DNA of 64,000 nt from positions 248,001-312,000 of the forward strand of contig JAYKXP010000024.1 in the NCBI GenBank assembly GCA_037176845.1. Reading direction: 5' to 3'. The notes beneath the pieces are model-generated. The model had not been told where the DNA came from. It saw only the letters and a program-made list of their open reading frames with translations, and ran no database searches. Both the position numbers and the translations under genes were made by a program. Of this stretch, positions 34,025-47,599 are shown piece by piece. Origin of the DNA: Paramarasmius palmivorus. Taxonomy: Eukaryota > Basidiomycota > Agaricomycetes > Agaricales > Marasmiaceae. Every line of letters starts with the position of its first letter. The stretch's first letter is position 1.

Positions 34025-36983
34025 TCAGTCATGACCCTGCACCCCATCTTTGATTTCATCGCTTTCATCAGCCTGAGGCTGGTGCTCATTTGGCGTTTTA
34101 TCATCCGAAGCTTCTTCTCTCCTCAATGCCTCCTCTTTCGGTATGACGACCGCCTTCGCAGGTTCCTTTTCCAGATTGGTTTCTTCATGGAAGATCGGCG
34201 CTACTATCTGGAACGATTGCGACAACGAGGTGACTGTGGTTACAGCCAGGTTGACTACAACCTCTAAACGCTTCTTCAGCGTTTCATTCACGCTCGAAAC
34301 GGCCTAAACAATCATTATTAATTGATATGTGGGCCATAACTAAGAGAAGGCGTACCAGAGTGTTCAGGTTGACGGATGCACTGCCCTCCGGTAACGTTAC
34401 AACGAATGCGGGGTATCTCTCTTCTTCGCCTTGTTCATCTTCGTCCATGAGATCCGGTTCGTGGTATTCCAAAGCTTCCACACCAAAGTGCGCTTCTAAG
34501 AACATCCCGATCTTAGGCACAAGGGAAGTTTCATTGGCGTTGTCGGCATGGGGATGAGAGTGAGAATGAGAATGAGAGTGACCGGTCACTGTAATAAAAC
34601 CAAATAGAGGTATTAGCCCAGTCCAACACGAAAAGATTATCTGTATTACATTTCACCGAGGCAGGGCTCTTATCAATGCCTGTGATCAACGCAAGTGTAG
34701 AATCAGCTATCATATCCACAGATGCACTCGACTCCCATTCCAGAGTCAGTTCATGCTCTGAAGAGTGCTTGACATCAATAGCGCCCATCACCTTATGACA
34801 CACATATAAGTTCCGCAGGTCCTAGGAAGGTAGGTAGACAACTCACCCGCAACGTTGGAACTCCGTCTTTATCGACTCCTTCCTCAATCCGACCATACAT
34901 CCCTTCCAAGTGCCATCGGACAAGTTCCCATCCGACGCCAAGGGCAATTTTCTGTTTCTGACTAACCGTACACGTCGAAAGACCTGCAAAATCCTTGAGG
35001 TCTCGAGGATCCAACAGAGTGTACGAGTAGTCTTTTGCTACTAATAAACCGGAGAGAACATCGTTGGGTTGCGGAGCTTTATCGGCCAAGGTACCAATTG
35101 CCTGTTATCAACAGGTTAATTGATCCCGCACTAGACGGTTGTGAGGAGCAAACCTTTGCCACACGTTCTCCACGGAATGATAAATTCAGTGTCTCCAGGT
35201 TTCGGGGTGTGTGGATCTTGACATCTTCATCGCGTTCCTTGTATCTTGAAGTCATAGCCGCTCTTAGACGCCCCATTGCTGTCTGTTCGCCGTGAACGAG
35301 AACCTAAGAGGATATTTAATGTATACCATGCGAATGGCAAGTTGCAAAGAGAAACGCACGACATGTTGTGCTTTGACGGCTTCGATGAATTCTGAGTTTT
35401 GAGAGTAATCGACGTGAGCGCTAAATGAGATGTAGTCCACCGATATCTTCCTAGGTATCATTCCTCCCTTCACGGATTCGAATTCATCTGGTTCGGTCAT
35501 AATGTCCTGCAGAGGGGTGACGAAGGCGTAAGCGTCTTTTGCCAGTTTCTCAAAAGCGAAAAAGATGAAGAGATCGGTCGGGGGCCAGTGTGTGTGAGGA
35601 ACGAAAAACAATTCCATTGCTCTTGAGATATGTACAGCGACACTAGGTATCCATACTCAAATCCACTCACCCGAGCCATAGTTCCTTCGACCGAGTATCC
35701 AGTAACGATGAGGCCGTTCCGTGAGTCGGGTGCCCACAGCTCGAAGAGTTCTCGACTTGTTCCGGATTGCATGAAACCGGGGCTGGCGAGGACGACACAC
35801 GGCGGGCCTTCTGCAATCTTCTTTTCCCAGCCTCGGGCTTGCGGCGGATTCGATATATGTCTGCACCAAGCTTGAGATGAGTCAATGTGCAAAATTTCGA
35901 GGAACACGTACTTGAAGACAAAAGGATTGTCACGTTTTGAGAATCTTGAACGGACGTTGGCGTTCATCGTATGGATGTAGGTTTGAAATACGGCCATTGA
36001 CTTGCGAGCTAAACTTGAAGCATAATAGATTGGGACATTGTGTAGATCAGGATGCTTCTTCCAGTATTCGTCCAAGATGAGCAGAAGCTCTTGCGCTCGT
36101 CCCAAGGCAAACTGAGGTAATAGGACGTGACCTCCTCGACGAATGATTGAATGTACTAGCGTCGTGAAGCGAAGCTCCTTTTCGGGTCTGCTCTCTAAGC
36201 TTTGAACACCGTAAGTACTCTCAACAATGAGAACATCCGGACGAATGGGAGGAATTTCGGCTTTGACAAGATGTCGGTCTTCTTCTCTTGAGTAGTCGCC
36301 GGTATAGAGTATTCGCAAGCCGTAAATGTCGATCAAGAACATGCATGCACCTAATACGTGACCTGCATGGTAGGGTGTAAACGTAACACCAGGACAAGGT
36401 GAAATGACCTGATGAGCGGAAATTGGGATAATGGAAGAAAGAGACATGGTCATGTCGAGAGGTGAGAAAAGCGCGTCGGAAGAGGATGAACTATATCGAA
36501 CGGTCAATAAGGAGCTGATAGTGAAACGACGCGCGCACGCACCTCATACGCAGAAAATCCTGCATCATGAACTTGTGAAGAGCCTTGGTCGGGTGGGTCA
36601 TATACACCTTTCCCTTTCCATCTCTGAAGTTTGTCTATAAAATTTTTGAGCTTTAGAGGAGCTGTAACTATCTAAACAGCGTGCAGACCTTTTCGGTAAT
36701 GTAGGTCAAAGCTGCCGCATGGTCCAAGTGAAAGCTTTCAGAATTTTCAGCAAGGCGAAGGGATTTGACTGATTAATGCTACTTACTGCGTTATAAGGAT
36801 AGCATCCACAGTACTCCAGTCAAGATCATCTATGAAAGGCAGCGAAGCCATTCCACTGTATGCTGGGTGAACACCAGCATCACACACAATGGTTCTTCCT
36901 CTATACTGCAGAACACAGCATGAACGGCCGACCTCTTGACCAGCACCAAGTAGTGTGACGCTCAAAGTTGGTGTATCCGACAT
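34025..36983 (-). CDS. YSH1: Cleavage and polyadenylation endonuclease CPSF73/YSH1
   Basis: The metallo-beta-lactamase/beta-CASP endonuclease that cuts pre-mRNA before polyadenylation. ATG at 36983 gives MSDTPTLSVTLLGAGQEVGR and the DAGVHPAYSGM block. The zinc motif HFHLDH is created across an intron (ILIT-HFHLDHAAALTYI). Downstream are PYHAGHVLGACMFLIDIYGL, ILYTGDYSREEDRHL and DVLIVESTYGVQ. The beta-CASP region has GGHVLLPQFALGRAQELLLI and PGFMQSGTSRELFELW, followed by DYISFSAHVDYSQNSEFIEA with the last metal His. About nine introns. The C-terminal domain (GVGWELVRWHLEGMYG; GIDKSPASVK) is interrupted by a His-Ser tract, GHSHSHSHSHPHADN. It shares a 207-base promoter with the complex I gene. 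Confidence 0.95.
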
Positions 36984-37190
36984 TTTTTATAAGTTTTCAG
37001 GGTGAAATTATTGCATGAACCCTCGAGAAGGCGGATGGTGCGAGCCAGTGAGCAAGAAGTCGTTGGTCACGCATGTCACGCATTGCTTAACGTTGAGGTC
37101 ACCTGTGACATATCTGTGACGCGAGTGTGACACCACTGCTCAGCCAATCAGAGACAAGTGAAACCGAAATCCTGCATCCTCCGGACAGTC
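36984..37190. promoter_or_regulatory. Bidirectional YSH1 / NDUFS7 promoter with CCAAT box
   Basis: 207 bases separate the two divergent ATGs. A CCAAT pentamer at 37144-37148 (cagccaatcagag) lies 43 bases from the complex I start codon and is a plausible HAP/CBC complex site, as often found before respiratory genes. This is inference from sequence alone. Confidence 0.45.
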
Positions 37191-38249
<1,059 letters not shown>

Positions 38250-38678
38250 TTCTGGGGTAGTACTAGTTACTATAGCTATATATCTTCGTGTAACGGTAAG
38301 AAGTGGTGATATAGAGAGTCATGGCTGTCCCAACGGTATCCCTATTAGCCATAGCAATATAACTTAGGCGAAGGAATTATCAGTCCATAGAATCAGAACT
38401 TTGAATTTTTCCTGATTTACGACATGTCGAGCGTGGGAGTTACAGCGAATTTCCAAAATGTCGCCGTTTGGGTACCGTGAGGATACCTTGATCACGAGCA
38501 ACTTGCGCTGCTCGTTGTTCGACCAAGTTATTGGACCGGTCGTCGTCCTAGTCGGCGACTACGACGAGCACAACCCTTTCAGAATCGCCCACGACATTCC
38601 CACATAAATTTCACGGCCCATTTCCTCCGACCTTCACACACCGGCCAGTATCACCTTGTATAGGCACCGTCATTGTTC
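38250..38678. other. Intergenic, promoter of the next gene
   Basis: No gene. An AT-rich patch at about 38265-38370 is followed by a pyrimidine-rich leader near 38600-38660. Confidence 0.4.
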
Positions 38679-41600
38679 ATGGCAGCGACAGTGTACCCTT
38701 CGACAGCAGACACAGGACCGGGAATGCATACTGGAGCGTATCCAAGGACACTCATGTCGGATTTAGACTTCAGAGACACTCGCTATCCTTCACTCACACC
38801 TCAGACCAAAGTTCCCCAGAGAACGAGTGCAGTGTTGCTAGGCTCGCAGAATATGCCTGCGTGGGAGAAAGAGGCGAAGGAAGACGATGAGTATTTCAGA
38901 GAGCGTCCTTCGACAGCGGATCCTGCTACCGCTTCGTCCCAGGACTGGTCACCCTCAGAGCAAAAACTCTCGTCTTCCCCGCAACAACAATTGCCTCCCC
39001 AAACTGGCGCATCCTCGGCCCAGTCGAACCAATCCCAAGGCCAATCTCAGGAGCATCCAAAGAGCGCAGTATCGTATTCGCTTCCTAATGGCGCGCCTCG
39101 ACGAGTAGTAGAACGATACAGTCTCGATAATAATGACCCTCAACCATCGACATCACAATCTCAGCCCGTAGCAGAGGCAGAAACTATCCCCGATAGCAGT
39201 TCCGCGAATCGCACTAACATACCTCCACCACGCCGTCAAGGACCACCGGATCCTATCATACCTTCTGCCCCACGTCACCCGTCACTACCAGCAGCAGGCA
39301 TAGGTGCTGGCCCAAGCCATGCCAATGGTAATGCTGCAGCATCTCCTACCTTCATGCCGCTCGCTGCGTCCCCAACATACACCCCGCCCGTATCCTCGAG
39401 GCAAAGAGCCTACGCTCAACAGCCCACATTCATCCAAAATGTCTCTCCCCAGCCAGTGAATCCCGTCTATCTACCCAACAATCCTCCAGAAGAAGTGTGT
39501 CTGGAGTGTGCAATGCGGGATCAGGACATGGCAGATGTAGATGTGACATCACCAGGTGTTTGGGACAGAGAAAGCGACGCTGACTACGAAGAGTTGAAGC
39601 GAAGAGAAGAGGAGGAGGAAGCTTCAGGTATCATCAATACCGAAACGCCGCCCAGACCTCGGGCAAGAGGTGGAAAGTTGACAGAACAGAACCTCAGGCT
39701 ATGGTTGAGCGTGGTACGTGCCAGTTTCATTCCATTGCCCTGAATACGGAACTAATAAGAATACCACAGAACCCACGGGAGCCAACTTCCCGACAGCAGA
39801 CATTGAATTCATATGTCAGGTCTCAAAGAGTCCTGTTGGAAGCAGAGGCAGCTGCCCACACACGGGCTATGCAAGAAGCACGGCAGTTGGATAGTAAAAT
39901 GCGAGATGCTTACTCTCAGCTTCGACGGTCGGCATATGATCTGGGAAGTAGTGCTGCTCCCAGTGATGACACAGGTGGCATTCGAATCAAAGCACCGGCA
40001 TCTCCAACTACCCAGCACGAACGTACTGGATCAAGGGATGTCACCCTTCTGGAGAATGGCATGATTGTTGAGCATGTTGATGTCCGGAGGGAAGAACGGG
40101 ATGCCAGAAGTCGTCAACGTCGAGAAGAGCGACGGGCTAGGAAATCGTCTCGCAGTTCGGCCATCGACGTGAACTCGTTTGTTTCCTCGCCACAGACCGA
40201 CAGTGGTATAGGATTGAATCCATACAATCGAACCTCACAGGCGAGTTCCGCACGGCCCATGAGCGTCCTAACAGCGCCGTTCGATACACGGCCAGATATA
40301 CCCCGTGCATACTCGCAAGCATCATTTTCTGATATGCATAGTCTCAATTCGGCCTCACCACGGCGTTCCAGATTCTTTGGAACGAGAACAAGTGGCTGGC
40401 TCAGTCAGGACAGTCTGGCACCGTCTGGAATGTCAGGCAGTATGGTCGATATGCAGTACGTCATTCTCTCATCCTTTAATTTCTCTTATCTCTGACCGCA
40501 TGTTAGTGTTGCATTGCAGCGAGATGCCGCTCGTAATCATATGGTTCAGTCGCCCGTAGATGTGGGTCGTCGCAGTCAATACTGGCCGAATATCGAACTA
40601 GAGCCAACACAGTCACAGTCTTCGCAGAGCAAGAAGAAGAAGAAAGGGCTTGCAAAAATCTGGTCGATTGTCACTAGAACCGGCAAACAGGACAAAAATC
40701 ACCCACAGGATGACAGGTCTCCAACAGCAGAGAGGACGGATGACGATTTACCACTCGCACCGCCTCCCCCGCTTTCGTACCTTGTCAATCGTGGTGTCCC
40801 GGGCGAAAACTTAGCGGGATCTCCTAGACACGCTTCTACCCCATCCCTGATCTCCAGTATCTCTCCTAAGTTTGGGGTATCGAGCAGCGTTTCGCCTCCT
40901 ACTGCGACATCGTCGAGCATTCCTTCCCCTACTTCATCTCGGCAATCAGGAGCTGACCAGGATACCGTCGGCGCTGAGGCTAAACCTGTTAATCACAATC
41001 TTGACGTCGAAGGTAGAGGCAATGACCGCGCTCCGAGCCCCAGCCCTAAAAACGTTCAATCTGAACCCGATTTACGAGGTCGAGCTTCACCTAATCCGGC
41101 CGTAGTACCACCTCTTCCCAACACAGGAAGTACACTCACGCCGCATTCCATGACTCCAGTTGCCCGAGAAAAGTCCTTACCACCATTGCCTCCCGAAGCT
41201 ATCCCAAGACCTAACGCAAACTATATCGACACCCGCCCACGTACCGTATACACCTTTAACTCGCGTCAACAGTATGCTGGCTCTCGCGAATTCCTGCCAC
41301 CCCAGGCTCCTTTCCGTACTGCTGAGATGCGGCGCCAGTCTTTCGGTGGCCTAGCGTCCAGGCCGAAAATCGAAAACTTGTTGAGCAAGTCAACGAATGG
41401 AAGGATGACCCCAGATGCTCGACAGACCCTTTCCCCCCACTATGACGAGTTTGGAAGTTCCCGACGGTCGCTCAGAGACATTATGACCTCTCCCATGCGC
41501 CATTCTGTTGCTGTGACTTCTGGTCCTACGAAACGAAAATCCAAATTTGGCCTCTCGTCCCTTTTTGGACGCAAGAGCCCGGCACCAGATAAGGATCTGA

Positions 41601-41851
41601 TGCAGGAAAATATGGCTCAGCCATTCCCCCAAACACCCACGCACAAGTCGATTTCGGATATGCAGGACGACAGCATGACTTATGCCACTTCACAATCGAG
41701 ACACAGTGTGTTTAGTAATGGGACCCCAGCTGGTCAGCGCATGTCAATGAATTCGCGTAAGGCGTTGGAAGATTTGGTTGCCCAGGATTCCGACTTCGTT
41801 GCCTATCGGTATCCCTCTCAGGACCAGCGGCTGGATCTATTCACCAGATAG
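38679..41851 (+). CDS. Long, mostly disordered conserved fungal protein with a CxxC core
   Basis: Three exons: 38679 to about 39714, about 39769-40456, about 40508-41851, roughly 1,020 residues. ATG 38679 gives MAATVYPSTADTGPGM; an in-frame TTG upstream is ignored. Most of the chain is Ser/Pro/Gln-rich. A conserved-looking core reads EEVCLECAMRDQDMADVDVT, then SPGVWDRESDADYEELKRRE and, over an intron, NPREPTSRQQTLNSYVRSQR, a probable coiled coil (LLEAEAAAHTRAMQEARQLD). A basic Lys patch (SKKKKKGLAKIWSIVTRTGK) is a candidate membrane or nucleic-acid contact. I recall similar cores in other fungi only as uncharacterised proteins and give no function. Confidence 0.78.
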
Positions 41852-42320
41852 CCTCTCCTATCTCTTACGGATAATCTTTTTTTTGTATCTCATCGACACT
41901 CTTCGTCCGCTCTTTGCCATAGCCATGTGTAAATATACCTTTTCTTCAAAATTTCATGTCCTGTTCATCACTCACTCGGATTCCATCATCTTTGTTTTCG
42001 TTCTTTTCTATCGATTTCTCGTTATCATAATAGCTCACTTTTTCCAGTCGTCCCGCTTTACTGTGGTCCATTGTTTATTGTCGTTCATGGACATTACTAT
42101 CCGTAATCGCTCATTCCATTGGTCCGAATCTCATGTATGTAGGTGCATGGTGTCGCTGCAATCTCATCGTTTGGCATCCATTGATGTCTTGTTTGGCTAA
42201 GTGGCACTCGTTCGGTGAAGGTGCCGAAGATCTATGCTTCTGACGTCGAAGCTGTCAAGGACGCGTCCTATCGCGGGATGAGTCGCTCTTTCACATCGCT
42301 CTCCGCTCTCTACCACCACA
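41852..42320. other. Intergenic region upstream of MND1, with an MCB-like palindrome
   Basis: The first part is the 3' flank of the preceding gene. GGACGCGTCC stands at 42259-42268, 52 bases before the MND1 ATG. Confidence 0.45.
42259..42268. promoter_or_regulatory. ACGCGT (MCB-type) palindrome before MND1
   Basis: A perfect 10-base palindrome containing ACGCGT, the core bound by MBF in yeasts. It is in the proximal promoter of a meiotic gene. Confidence 0.4.
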
Positions 42321-43398
42321 ATGGTGAACATATGCGCTCTACTCCTTCCACAGACAACTCACACGTCAATTCCTAGGCACCTCGTGGACTTTCTGCTGAG
42401 GAAAAGCGTACTAGACTTGTTGAATTTTTCCACGAGACAGTAAGTAGCCGAGTAACGTTTGTACGCGTCCAGCGGCTTACTCTGCCCTCAGAAAGACTTT
42501 TATCAGGTTAGTCTAGTCTACGATAGTGTCATTCAATTCTCAGAACGGTGTTGGTGCAGCTAAAAGAGCTTGAGAAATTGGCACCCAAACATAAGGGAAT
42601 AGGTACGCCACTCCGTTAGCATATACGGGATTCAATGACGATAAATCCTCATTCTTCAGTCGCGCAATCCGTCAAGGAGGTACTTCAATCTCTTGTCGAC
42701 GATGGGCTCGTACAAATGGACAAAATTGGATCCTCAAACTGTGCGCATCATTTTACAATCAAAATCTTTCCAGTGACCCACCATTTTACGTTTTCAAGTC
42801 TTCTGGAGTTTCCCATCGCAACAGGGCGCCTTGGTGAGAACTCGGACATAGCTCGCAAACACTCCCCGTTTGACTTTCCCATTCGATAGATCCAGAACCG
42901 ACTAAATGCAGCCAAGGAAGTCCAAGCAACCAATGAGATGCAGCTTCAAGAGGTAATGGCTGCCATCGAAGCGGAAAAATCTAACAGACAAGATTCGGTA
43001 CGTTGCCGGTGGTTTGTTGCTAAGCCCGGATGGAGATTTCAATGTGGGCGTGAATGTGCAGGAAGGTCGCACGAAATCCTTGAACGAGATAGCTGAGCTG
43101 AAGAAACAAGTCTGCAAGTTGGACGAGGAGCTGAACGCTTACGGGGCATGTGATCCAGTCAAGTTGGAAGAGACGAAGAGAGCGATCATACTAGCAAAGG
43201 AAGCTGCTCTACGATGGACAGGTAAGTGCAAGGACTCGGGTGCGAAAGCGTGGCTGCAATTGGAGTTAATTGATTTGCATGTTGGGCGCAGATAACTGGG
43301 GCGTCTTGTTGTCTTACTTCACACGCCAAACTGGTACACCCGCTGAAGATATTCGGAAGCACTTTGGAGTCGAAGAGGATTACGAGGACATTTATTGA
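42321..43398 (+). CDS. MND1: Meiotic nuclear division protein Mnd1
   Basis: Partner of Hop2. The heterodimer promotes Dmc1/Rad51 strand exchange between homologues in meiosis. Eight small exons. The ATG (42321-42323) is followed at once by an intron, and the next exon continues APRGLSAEEKRTRLVEFFHE. Then come TKDFYQ, LKELEKLAPKHKGI, VAQSVKEVLQSLVDDGLVQM and DKIGSSNFFWSFPSQQGAL (winged-helix DNA-binding domain), a coiled coil (IQNRLNAAKEVQATNEMQLQ; EIAELKKQVCKLDEELNAYG), and the C-terminal helix DNWGVLLSYFTRQTGTPAED ending EDYEDIY. About 205 residues, the standard size. Seven introns in such a small gene is typical for meiotic genes of this lineage. A MCB-like element is 52 bases upstream. Confidence 0.94.
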
Positions 43399-44368
43399 AC
43401 TCTCTTCATCTAGCTCTAGTTTGGGTGGCGGTAAGTGGGGTATTTCACCGAAGGAGAGTCCGTGTGGCTGACGATTGCTCCTGGTAAATGACACAATCAG
43501 GTTCTGATGATGCCCTGGTCCTCTATGTATTGCAATTTTAGACTTGGTCCCATGACATGGATCGCAACGGAAATCCGTATCAAATGTTGTTTGCTGTCCA
43601 AATTCCCTCAGGGTCCACATTCGAACGTCGAGTCCAACGTTAGGCTGGTATGCATCCTAGGATGGCATAAGTCTCACAGATGCCACTCCTTTGCCAGTAC
43701 TTGTACGTCCGCGCCTGCGCCACTATCAGACTCAGAATTGATTGACAATTTTTTTCGTTCAGGTTAAGCTTGCCGCGCACTTTTTTCGGAGGTTTTTGAG
43801 AAAATGAAATCATTGAACTAGGCACCGTAAATTCCAAGCACAGGTTCTCACCTATTCTCACAGAGAGAATAGCAACGAAAGTCACCGATGAAGTCTGAGA
43901 CGATGGTTGGGACACTATAACAAGTAGTGTCAAAGCCAGAGTAGGCCTCAATTATCCTAAGTCAGCTTCTGGTTGATGTTCTCTGTCCATGTCATTGGAG
44001 TTGCTGATCGAACGTAGAAGGCAAATACCAAAGGGGTAGTAGAGGTCCGAGTCTTGAATCCACAGCATGTGTTGCGGAGAATTGCTACGAGATCTATCAT
44101 GGCAGCTGGAGTCAACTCGGGAATACATGAGAGTAAATTCTTCTGAGACGAATAGAATTGAAGTAGATAGACCAGTTCGAGAATAGCCAGGTCCGAAAAG
44201 AAGAGCCTGAGAGACGACAATTACGGGGATTGTTGAGAGCGCCGGTTGGTGTACCAGCTGATCTTGTGCACACGTGGTGTAGCCGTGCTGTCTCACAGAT
44301 TTCCTTCATCTGTGAGTCCCGTCCAATATCCTGTTTACCCTTTCTGCCCTTTGTCCTCGTCGTCCATC
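43399..44368. other. Intergenic, no firm gene
   Basis: Minus-strand ORFs at 43640-43951 (starting MRPTLALTLLVIVSQ, signal-like) and 43957-44220 overlap coding-like composition, but they cannot be joined by good splice sites and match nothing I know. A small unrecognised minus-strand gene is possible. Confidence 0.3.
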
Positions 44369-47300
44369 ATGTCGCTAAGCCCTTCGGCCTCAGTCTCCAA
44401 CGGCGAATCTACCAATAAGCGTCGCAGGACAGCAAGCACAGCAGACATGGCAAGATCTCCGGTTGATAATCCATCCCAAGGACCTCAAGCACCGGCCCAC
44501 ATACCCAAGAGAGGAGCCCGGGCCTGTACTGCCTGTCGGAAAGGCAAAAATCGTTGTGAAGGCGAGGTACGCGACAGTTGTCTCTTCGCTCCGCTCGTGC
44601 TCACTGGACCGCTCACCCGGCGGCCCGGGTTCTTTTCGTCTTTTTTCTTCTTCAAGGCTCCTTGCAGACGTTGTCAACTTAGTGGGACACCTTGTGTTTT
44701 CGAGAAACCAGAGAAGAAGAATGTGCAAGCTCTGTCTGGACCTGGCATCGAGTGAGTGGCGTTTGCGGTCGTCGTAGGTTTTATGTTGATGATTCTCCCC
44801 AAAGACGCCTTTCTCGCCTCGAAGGTCAATACCTGGTAGGTATCTTCGACCTTTGCATGCGAACGAATTTTTGAGACATTTTTAAGGTTATGCAAAGCCA
44901 CATGATAGGAATGCAGTCTACTCTTGAAAGAATATTATCCATCGTCCAAGGACAAGCACAAGCTTCAGGTGCCCCCATGTTCCCTCAAAATCATGCTGGA
45001 CCAAGTCATGAGGTCCGGAACGGCGATGACCGCACACGAGCTTTCCCTCCTCTTCCAGGATTCGCACCACCAGTCCGTTTTTTTTGTCATGTTCTCGCCA
45101 CGGGAATGACTAATCCAAACTCAACAGCCTCACAAGTACGCAACTTATGGAATCGTCCCCAGTACTGCACCGTCGTCAGATGATGAATCCGAAGACACGT
45201 TGCCAAGGGCAACACTGAATGCTCCCATTGAAGCATTGCAAGGTCTCGCGAATGCTGCTGCTGAAGCCGCGGCCGCTCCGTCTGCATCCCCTCCCAGGTC
45301 CGCTAGCCGCTGCATATGACTGTTGAAATAATGTTGATTCTTCATTCCGGTTGACAGAGTCAAGAAGCGAAAGCGTGCTGAGCCAATTCCTCGGAATGCC
45401 TTTCCACACGTAGTCGAAAAGGTGCGAGGAGCGCTCTATGTCGTAAGCTCAATATTGAACTGTCTTGCTAGGGTCTGGTCGCCGACTCTGAGGCGAGGGA
45501 ATTGTATAACATGTAAATTGCAGTCGCTTGGGATTAGCTCTAATTTAGACCTCTCTCTCACGTCTTGTATTCAGATTCTTCGCAGGGTGTCACCTCTTCA
45601 TTCCAGTGTTCGACCCAGCATATGATACGTATGAAAGCTTGATGGAACGGACACCTTGGACGTTCGATGCCATCCTTGCGATAGCCGGTAAAATCCGGAG
45701 CGGAAACGGTCCCCTCAGTCCGACCTTCTACAAGTGTCTCGAAGAGGCTCAGGGTATCGCTCGCTCCTCCCTTTTTGGGCCTGTTGTGCGGAAAGAAGCC
45801 GTTCAAGGTCTGCCTGCTGTTTCACGCGTGTCTGCAATATTGATTAACATGATGTAGGCATGCTTCTCCTGGCAGCTTGGAGCACCAACGGTTGGCTTCC
45901 TAGCGGTCATGCAATGCGCATGGCGTTAGATCTAGGGTTGCATCGAGCTCTCGAGAAGCTAGCTGACGACAGTGGAAAGAAACGCACTGAAGAGGAGGAG
46001 CGTGATCTAGGTATCAAGATGTCTTTGGGTACCATGTTTGGCGCTGACATATCCAAACTAGTCGTTTCCGCTCGTATCTGGCTATGCCTTTACTGGTTCG
46101 ATCATCAGTAAGTGACATACGTGAACAAAATCTCCATCTCATGACTGATGAACGTCACGCAGGATGAGCCTTGGGACTGGTCGGCCTATTGTTTTGCGCG
46201 ACGAGAACTCCATTCGTCACTGTCGGATATTATTGAATCACCCCATGGCATCTCCTACTGATGTTAGGTTGATTTCTCAAGTAGAATTAATTGCTCAGAA
46301 AAGTGCGTAGTGCACCAAAGGTGGAATGTTCCTGTTTTTAACTACTTTGCAGCTCAAATCTACGAGACCCTGGCCCCCTTGAACGGGCAAGTAAACCATA
46401 ACACCCTTGCCTTCATTCGTCGTGCGAATGTGGCGCTCGATAAGTGGTGGCAAGATTGTGATGAATTACACTGTGAGTCGCTTTACTCGCTGTAGCGTTC
46501 TTTAATTTAATCTTTTCGAAGGCCAAACCATGGATGAAAATTCCTTGCTCCGGAAGATTCTTGCTGGCGAACTTCATTATGCCAAGCTCTGGCTAGTTTG
46601 TGTAGCTCTTCGTGGAGTATCTTGGGACAAAATGCCTTTTGAACAACGTGAGCTGGCGTTCCAGGCAAAGGATGCCGCCTTCACTTGCCTGTCCATTTTC
46701 CTTAACTCTCCCGAGTACCGGTAAGGGTTAATTGTGTCTGGGCCACACAACATCACCAACTCGTTTTAATTTTAGTGCTGCTCTTCGCTATGCTGTACAT
46801 GACAGTCTTGTAACTGCCGCCTTCTCTGGACTCTTCCTTCTCAAAATGGCCAGCCTGTTCCCTACGGAGCTTGACTTGGCTGCCATCAGTACACAAGTAG
46901 AACAGCTAGCACAGCTGCTCTCGGATGTTGCCGCAGAAAGGTGAGGACCACCTACAGTGATGGGTTCTTGTGAATATATTCTGATCGCCACTCTGTCCAG
47001 ATACGCGGTCACGTTGCGAATCATGCTCGCCAATCTTCGCCGCAAGGTGGGACTGTCGAGCGGAATTAGCACACCGATACCTTCAATTCCTCCTCCTGGT
47101 TTCCAAGAAATGGTAATGACCCCTACCTCGTTCGTAGACCCGACGTTGCCCCCTCCTTTCACAATGGAAGAGCTCGGATTCGGGCCCGGCGGTATGGTCA
47201 GTCCAGCAGCTATTCCGTTGTGGCTTCAAGAGCAGGTACGGTTTGCCGTCTTCTCCAAGCTTACATACCCTAATTACGCCCTTGCAGAGCCTCAACGACC

Positions 47301-47398
47301 TCGGTCTTCCTGTCAACGGCTCCGATGGTATCTTCCTGCAGATGGGCGCACCGAATGGATGGGTTGGGGATTTTGCACCCATGCCGGAAGCATGGTGA
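44369..47398 (+). CDS. Zn2Cys6 transcription factor with fungal-specific TF domain
   Basis: Nuclear regulator. ATG 44369 (MSLSPSASVSNGESTNKRRR). The binuclear cluster is CTACRKGKNRCEGE, then over an intron APCRRCQLSGTPC, exactly C-X2-C-X6-C-X5-C-X2-C-X6-C. A coiled-coil linker follows (RLSRLEGQYLVMQSHMIGMQ), then a nuclear basic patch (RVKKRKRAEPIPRN). The middle homology domain contains FAGCHLFIPVFDPAYDTYES, SGHAMRMALDLGLHRALEKL, SARIWLCLYWFDHQMSLGTG and RPIVLRDENSIRHCRILLNH, hallmarks of the fungal-specific regulatory domain. About 13 exons. The stop is in GCATGGTGA at 47396-47398. Targets cannot be inferred; no metabolic cluster sits beside it. Confidence 0.88.
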
Positions 47399-47599
47399 GC
47401 GACATGAACTCTTTGTAACATTGTGTATACATACGTCTTATGTTTATCCATTTTCCCAGTATTGTTCACGCGTAAATTGTTATTTTGTTCAGCGCAGATG
47501 TATTTATGTAGATTGCTCCAACAACGAACAATCTATGTGGTGTAATCAGAAATAAGGATAACGTTCGTGTGGTGCGCGTGTTGAAGCCGTTAATGCATA

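Noticed and set aside
43640..44296. Minus-strand ORFs with a signal-like start
   Set aside because: I could not join them with good splice sites, and neither has recognisable motifs.
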